In this document: in pieces, positions 6,665 to 9,652 of the stretch | How the letters are laid out: each line of letters begins with the position of its first letter | Position numbering within the stretch: the first letter of the stretch is position 1 | Source: Actinobacteria bacterium UBA5182 | GTDB lineage: Bacteria; Actinomycetota; UBA4738 | Reading direction: 5' to 3' | Assembly: GCA_002413185.1 (NCBI GenBank) | Contig: DHWM01000064.1 | Location: forward strand, 25,746 to 35,397 | DNA length: 9,652 bases | The notes under the pieces: generated by a model | Told to the model about the DNA's origin: nothing | What the model saw: the letters and a program-made list of their open reading frames with translations, nothing else | Database searches by the model: none | Made by a program: the position numbers and the translations under genes

Positions 6665-7474
6665 TTAGGTCCCCTCCTCCAGCCACCTCCATGCCGGGCT
6701 GACCGGTCCGATCCCGGCTCCCAGGCGAAGACCGTGACGGATGGCCTCCGTCACGAATGCCTTCGCCAGCCGAATTGCTTCGAAGCGTTCGGTGCCGCGG
6801 GCCAGGTAGGCAGTGATGGCGGCCGACAGCACGCACCCGGTCCCATGGGTGTGAGGGGTCTGGACGCGCTCTCCCGGCAACCACTCCGACCCGCCGCGTT
6901 CCGCATAGAGGTCATCCGCCGTTCCATCCTCCAGATGGCCGCCCTTGATCAGGACCGCCGAGGGTCCGAGGTCGAGGATCTTCTGGGCCGCCCGCTGCAT
7001 CTCCTCCCGTCCGGAGACCTCGAATCCGCACAGGCCCGACGCCTCCAGGAGGTTCGGGGTGACCACGGCCGCCATGGGGAGGATCCGCTCTCGGAGCGCC
7101 GACACCGCTTCGGTCCGCAGGAGCTGGTCGCCATGCTTCGAGACGAACACGGGGTCAACCACCAGGTGCCGGATCGAGGCAACCCGGACGGCGTCGCCAA
7201 CCGCTTCGACGATCTCGCGGGACGAAAGCATGCCGGTCTTCGCCGCGTCGACGCCGATGTCCTCCGCCACCGCGACGATCTGCGCCGCGACCACGTCCGC
7301 CGGCACGTCGGAGACGCCACTCACCCCGACGGTGCTCTGGACCGTCACCGAGGTGATCGCCGTCATGCCCCACACACCGAGGACGGCAAACGTCTTGAGG
7401 TCCGCCTGGATCCCGGCCCCGCCGCCGGAGTCCGATCCGGCGATGGTCAGTGCCCGCGGAACAGGATCATCCAC
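6665..7474 (-). CDS. thiD: Hydroxymethylpyrimidine/phosphomethylpyrimidine kinase
   Basis: A 269-aa ribokinase-fold kinase of the ThiD family, which phosphorylates HMP to HMP-P and HMP-P to HMP-PP for thiamine synthesis in the cytoplasm. Conserved blocks: the substrate loop AGSDSGGGAGIQADLKT (12-28), AAKTGML (78-83), DPVFVSKHG (107-115, usually DPVMVAKSG), VTPNLLEA (138-145), VLIKGGH and the anion-hole/catalytic motif HGTGC (200-204) with C204. The length is normal for monofunctional ThiD, with no fused ThiE. The start is GTG 7474, lying inside thiL; the two genes overlap by 8 nt (7467-7474), so they are almost certainly one transcript with coupled translation. An ATG at 7470 overlapping the thiL stop is out of frame. 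The stop is 6 nt from the rpmB stop on the other strand. The assignment is firm. Confidence 0.96.
   Translation of the reverse strand: MDDPVPRALTIAGSDSGGGAGIQADLKTFAVLGVWGMTAITSVTVQSTVGVSGVSDVPADVVAAQIVAVAEDIGVDAAKTGMLSSREIVEAVGDAVRVASIRHLVVDPVFVSKHGDQLLRTEAVSALRERILPMAAVVTPNLLEASGLCGFEVSGREEMQRAAQKILDLGPSAVLIKGGHLEDGTADDLYAERGGSEWLPGERVQTPHTHGTGCVLSAAITAYLARGTERFEAIRLAKAFVTEAIRHGLRLGAGIGPVSPAWRWLEEGT
6734..6754. other. Perfect 8-bp inverted repeat within thiD, 76 nt past rpmB
   Basis: GTGACGGA (6734-6741) and TCCGTCAC (6747-6754) flank a 5-nt loop. It could slow or stop read-through from rpmB, as the 6-nt gap between rpmB and thiD has no room for a terminator. It also encodes an ordinary ThiD helix (VTEAIRH), and there is no T tract, so it may be fortuitous. 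Confidence 0.25.
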
Positions 7475-8474
7475 CGAAGTGGTCCCATCCTCGCGGTTCC
7501 AGCGGGCGCTCCGAGCCGTCGGCCTCGATCGCGATCAGCCCTCCCCCTTCGCGGATGTCCCCGATCCTGGTGAGTGGGGTCCCGAAGCGTTCGAGCACTC
7601 TTTTCGCCGCACTGGCCACGGCCTCGGCGGGGAGCGCGGCCAGCAATTCATAGTCGTCGCCCCCGCTCAGGGCCAGGTCGAGCGGTTCGACGGGCAGGTG
7701 TCGTTGCAGCTCGAAGAGCTGCGGCGCCACGGGCACGTCCACGAGTCGCACCGTCGCGGCCACTCCGCTTTCCCGACACAGCCGAGACAGGTCGATCGCC
7801 AGCCCGTCGGAGATGTCCATCATCGCCGTCGCTCCGGCCTGAGCCAGGGTCTGCCCCTCCCCCACCCTCGCCACGGGCCGGACCTGGGCCGTCAGCAGCT
7901 CCCGCCCCCACTCGGAGGCCAGGGCGACCCCCACCTCATGGCTCGGTGCCTGGGCCAGCCGAAGTCCGCCCCCCGCGGCGCCGAGGCGCCCGGTCACGAC
8001 CACGCAGTCGCCGGGCCTGGCGCCCGCTCTGGTGACGGCCCCGTTCTTCGCCACCTCGCCGGTAACGGCGATCGAGACGACGACCTCTCGGGCCCGGCTC
8101 ATGTCCCCGCCGACCAGCGACATCGCGTACTCGGCCGCCGCGTCGCGAAGGCCCCCGAACAGCTCGACGACCCAGGCGGATTCGATGTCCGGTGGAAGCC
8201 CCAGCGATACGAGACCGTAGCGGGGGCTTCCTCCCATGGCCGCGACGTCGCTGACGTTCACCGTCAGCGCCTTGTATCCGAGGTCGCGGGCCGAGATGGC
8301 ATCGCGCACGAAGTGCACGCCCTCCACCAGCATGTCGGTCGTCAGCACCCCGAGGTGCGGGCCCATCCGGACCAGGGCCGCGTCGTCGCCCGGTCCCAAC
8401 CGGACCTCCGAGGACTGGTCCGACAGGATTTTGCGCACCACGGCCACCAGTTCGTCTTCGTTGAAGCCGGTCAC
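7467..8474 (-). CDS. thiL: Thiamine-monophosphate kinase
   Basis: A 335-aa PurM/AIR-synthase-fold enzyme that phosphorylates thiamine monophosphate to the active cofactor thiamine diphosphate using ATP. All the signature blocks are present: GPGDDAA (27-33), TTDMLVEGVHF (45-55), NVSDVAAMGG (73-82), VGGD (121-124), DISDGL (220-225) and SGGDDYELL (270-278); the acidic residues in these blocks bind the magnesium ions. The frame is open further upstream to 8573, but GTG 8474 (TGFNEDELV) is preferred: the family normally begins a few residues before this helix, and a TACCCT -10 box lies exactly 7 nt before it. This is the leaderless arrangement; there is no Shine-Dalgarno and no room for a TPP riboswitch. 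It overlaps thiD by 8 nt and is divergent from the dodecin gene. The assignment is firm; the start is well supported. Confidence 0.96.
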   Translation of the reverse strand: MTGFNEDELVAVVRKILSDQSSEVRLGPGDDAALVRMGPHLGVLTTDMLVEGVHFVRDAISARDLGYKALTVNVSDVAAMGGSPRYGLVSLGLPPDIESAWVVELFGGLRDAAAEYAMSLVGGDMSRAREVVVSIAVTGEVAKNGAVTRAGARPGDCVVVTGRLGAAGGGLRLAQAPSHEVGVALASEWGRELLTAQVRPVARVGEGQTLAQAGATAMMDISDGLAIDLSRLCRESGVAATVRLVDVPVAPQLFELQRHLPVEPLDLALSGGDDYELLAALPAEAVASAAKRVLERFGTPLTRIGDIREGGGLIAIEADGSERPLEPRGWDHFGG

Positions 8475-8481
8475 GACCGTC

Positions 8482-8487
8482 AGGGTA
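8482..8487 (-). promoter_or_regulatory. -10 box (TACCCT) of a leaderless thiL-thiD promoter
   Basis: On the minus strand GGC-TACCCT is followed by 7 nt and then GTG 8474. The TANNNT box and spacing are like those at 4610-4623. This predicts a transcript starting at the first base of the start codon. Confidence 0.55.
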
Positions 8488-8530
8488 GCCCATGGACATG
8501 TTCCGGTTCGTGCTCGCCCGCTCCGGGAGC

Positions 8531-8536
8531 GATAAT
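8531..8536 (+). promoter_or_regulatory. Candidate -10 (GATAAT) for the dodecin gene
   Basis: GATAAT differs from TATAAT at one base and is conspicuous in GC-rich DNA. Transcription would start near 8543, giving a ~33-nt leader that carries the Shine-Dalgarno sequence. A -35 match at 8507-8512 (TTCGTG, 18-nt spacer) is poor. The 101-nt gap to thiL thus seems to hold two divergent promoters. Confidence 0.45.
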
Positions 8537-8562
8537 CCGTCCGCTCGAAGCCACCGACGCCG

Positions 8563-8570
8563 AAGGAGGT
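8563..8570 (+). promoter_or_regulatory. Strong Shine-Dalgarno sequence deciding the dodecin start
   Basis: AAGGAGGT lies 5 nt before ATG 8576 and is nearly a full match to the anti-SD end of 16S rRNA. It fixes the start of the dodecin gene and contrasts with the SD-less starts of the other genes in the window, suggesting high expression. Confidence 0.85.
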
Positions 8571-8575
8571 CACCG

Positions 8576-8785
8576 ATGCCGGTCATCAACACCATCGAGC
8601 TGGAAGGCGTCTCGCCGGAGTCCTGGGGCGCCGCCGCCCGGGAGGCGCTCAGGGAGGCGTCGAAGACGATTCGGGGGATCAACAAGCTCGAGGTGATCTC
8701 CACGGGCACCACCGTCAGGGACGGCAAGATCGCCGAGTACCGAACTCAGGTCCGGCTCTACTTCACCATCGAGACCCAGCGCTAA
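8576..8785 (+). CDS. Dodecin-family small protein, SecE2/calcium-dodecin-like
   Basis: A 69-aa protein of typical dodecin length, with a beta-alpha-beta-beta pattern: TIELEGVSPESW, the helix AAAREALREASKTIRGI, LEVISTGTTVRDGKIAEY and RTQVRLYFTIE. Dodecins form hollow dodecamers, classically storing riboflavin or FMN. Aligned by eye with the classic type, the flavin-stacking Trp of the (L/D)WFEV motif is Lys (K37 in NKLEV), and the flavin-contacting Gln of the FQV motif is Arg (R56 in YRTQV). This makes it closer to the SecE2/calcium-dodecin group (mycobacterial Rv0379 type), which lacks that Trp. A flavin role should therefore not be assumed. The start ATG 8576 is fixed by AAGGAGGT 5 nt upstream. 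It is divergent from thiL, and its stop TAA (8783-8785) overlaps the stop of the opposing EamA gene. Confidence 0.9.
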   Translation: MPVINTIELEGVSPESWGAAAREALREASKTIRGINKLEVISTGTTVRDGKIAEYRTQVRLYFTIETQR

Positions 8786-9652
8786 GCAGGGGCATTGGCG
8801 GGAGAACCGCGGGCGGCCTCCGGGGCCGCCGGTTCCACGACCTCGCCGGGACGACGCCGGGACCCTTCCGCCATGACGATCAGCGCCACGGCGCTCACGA
8901 TCAGCGTCCCGGCCAACAGCATCCAGCCGGTGACGCGCTCCCCGAGGATGGCCCACCCCAGGAGCACCGCGACCACGGGGTTGACGTAGGCGTACGTCGA
9001 GACCAGCGACGTCGAAGCGTTCTGCAGCAGCCACACGTACGCGCTGAACGCAACCAGCGACCCGAACGCGATCAGGTACAGGAACCCCGCCAGAGACGAG
9101 CCGGAGATCCGGGACGGATGAACATGGCCGAGCTCACCCGTCGCCGCGGCGAGCACCGCCAGCATGGCCCCTCCGCACAGCATCTCCATCGCCGTGGCCA
9201 CCAGCGGCCGCCGGGGAAGCTCGGCGGTCCGTGACAGCACCGAACCGAGCGCCCATGCGATCACCGCGCCGCACAGCACCGCCACGCCGGCCGCGCTGAC
9301 GGCCCCACCACCCGAGCCGGCCGCCTTCACCAGCAGAGCGGTACCTCCGAACCCGACGGCGAGGGCCAGCACCACCCTGAACGGCACGCGTTCGGCCTTC
9401 CGATAGGCCGCGATCAGCGCCATCCAGATGGGAACCAGGGCCCACGATGAGCGCCGTGACGCTCGAGGCGACCCGTTGCTCCGCCCACACCACTCCACCG
9501 TTCCCGACCAGCAGGAGCAGCCCACCGATCAATGCGGCGGCGCGCCACTGAGGCCACCCAATGGGGTCCCCTCGCCGATCTCCCCGGCGGGCCGAGAACG
9601 CGAACAGGATGGAACCTGCGATCAGGAAACGTGCGGCCGCCATGGCGAAGGG
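8782..9652 (-). CDS. EamA/DMT-family transporter (YedA-like), 5' truncated and frameshifted
   Basis: A minus-strand polytopic membrane protein of the drug/metabolite transporter superfamily. Residues visible from the right edge read PFAMAAARFLIAGSILFAF, typical of the second helix of the first EamA repeat, so roughly the first 20-40 residues lie outside the window; ATG 9643 is internal. Further helices follow: AALIGGLLLLVGNGGVVWAEQ, ASSVTALI..ALVPIWMALIAA, VVLALAVGFGGTALLV, then a second EamA repeat ending SLVSTYAYVNPVVAVLLGW, GERVTGWMLLAG. A charged Pro/Ala-rich tail closes the protein. The frame changes at 9441-9443, where removing one G (minus strand) joins ALIV to ALVPIW. Unrepaired, the two open frames are 9643-9134 and 9525-8782. 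Members export amino acids, metabolites or drugs; the substrate cannot be told. The stop overlaps that of the dodecin gene. Confidence 0.85.
8804..8835. terminator. Strong GC-rich inverted repeat, possible bidirectional terminator
   Basis: GAACC-GCG-GGCGGCC (8804-8818) pairs with GGCCGCC-GGTTC (8824-8835), giving 12 bp with a 3-nt bulge and a 5-nt loop. It starts 19 nt past the dodecin stop and lies in the non-conserved C-terminal tail of the convergent EamA gene. There is no T tract, as is often the case for hairpin terminators in high-GC Gram-positives. Its position after a highly expressed-looking small gene fits a terminator, but Pro/Ala-rich coding can also make such repeats. Confidence 0.4.
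9441..9443 (-). other. Apparent +1 frameshift (extra base in a 3-G run, minus strand) in the EamA gene
   Basis: The minus strand reads GTG GGC CCT in the upstream frame (ALIVGPG), whereas the downstream frame reads GCC CTG GTT CCC ATC TGG (ALVPIW), the conserved helix of EamA proteins. Deleting one G gives VTALIVALVPIWMALI. The adjoining CCC could equally carry the extra base (giving VGLVPIW). Confidence 0.75.

Noticed and set aside
7468..7470. ATG overlapping the thiL stop (ATGA) as the thiD start
   Set aside because: It is out of frame with thiD; GTG 7474 gives the family N-terminus.
6945..8696. Very long + strand open frame (583 codons) opposite thiD and thiL
   Set aside because: The minus-strand genes have full family motifs; the + frame gives Arg/Pro/His-rich sequence with no domain and is a codon-bias shadow of high-GC genes.
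1..9652. CRISPR array, tRNA/rRNA gene, insertion sequence or prophage element
   Set aside because: No regularly spaced repeats, cloverleaf-like sequences, transposase or integrase motifs, or terminal inverted repeats were seen.

Overview
The window is high-GC DNA with tightly packed genes on both strands. The likeliest source is an uncultured Actinomycetota-like bacterium. The clues are GC-rich codon use with frequent GTG starts, several starts 7-9 nt downstream of a TANNNT -10 box (the pattern of leaderless or near-leaderless transcripts common in that phylum), a zinc-binding L28, a thiL-rpmB neighbourhood and a SpoIID/LytB protein beside pilin genes. This is inference from style and content; no marker fixes the lineage.

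Left part (1-4580, + strand): the 3' end of a TlpA/ResA-like thiol-disulfide redoxin, then a 206-nt gap with tandem GATTGG repeats, a short dyad and a possible sigma-28/WhiG-type promoter. Three genes follow, joined by ATGA and TGATG stop/start overlaps. They encode type IV pilin-like proteins: a very large PilV-like protein (about 634 aa once two single-base insertions are corrected), a PilW/PulJ-like protein (219 aa) and a PilX-like protein (481 aa) whose body looks like a beta-helix. This looks like a minor-pilin (tip or priming) module; no major pilin, ATPase, PilC, PilM-Q or prepilin peptidase gene lies in the window.

Middle part (4581-6658, + strand): a SpoIID/LytB-domain peptidoglycan protein with a secretion signal, a Ser/Pro-rich stalk and a C-terminal membrane anchor, then rpmB (ribosomal protein L28).

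Right part (6665-9652): thiL and thiD on the minus strand, overlapping, for the last thiamine diphosphate step and the HMP-P branch. A small dodecin-family gene (+) diverges from thiL and converges, with a 4-nt overlap, on an EamA-family exporter gene (-) that runs off the right edge and carries one apparent single-base insertion.

The most interesting part is the pilin module: large, even-cysteine, extracellular minor pilins with a specialised-looking promoter, flanked by a redoxin and a cell-wall enzyme that might support folding and wall passage. All three frame disruptions are +1 events in short G/C runs, so sequence error is the simplest explanation, but two fall in the same pilin gene and deserve checking.
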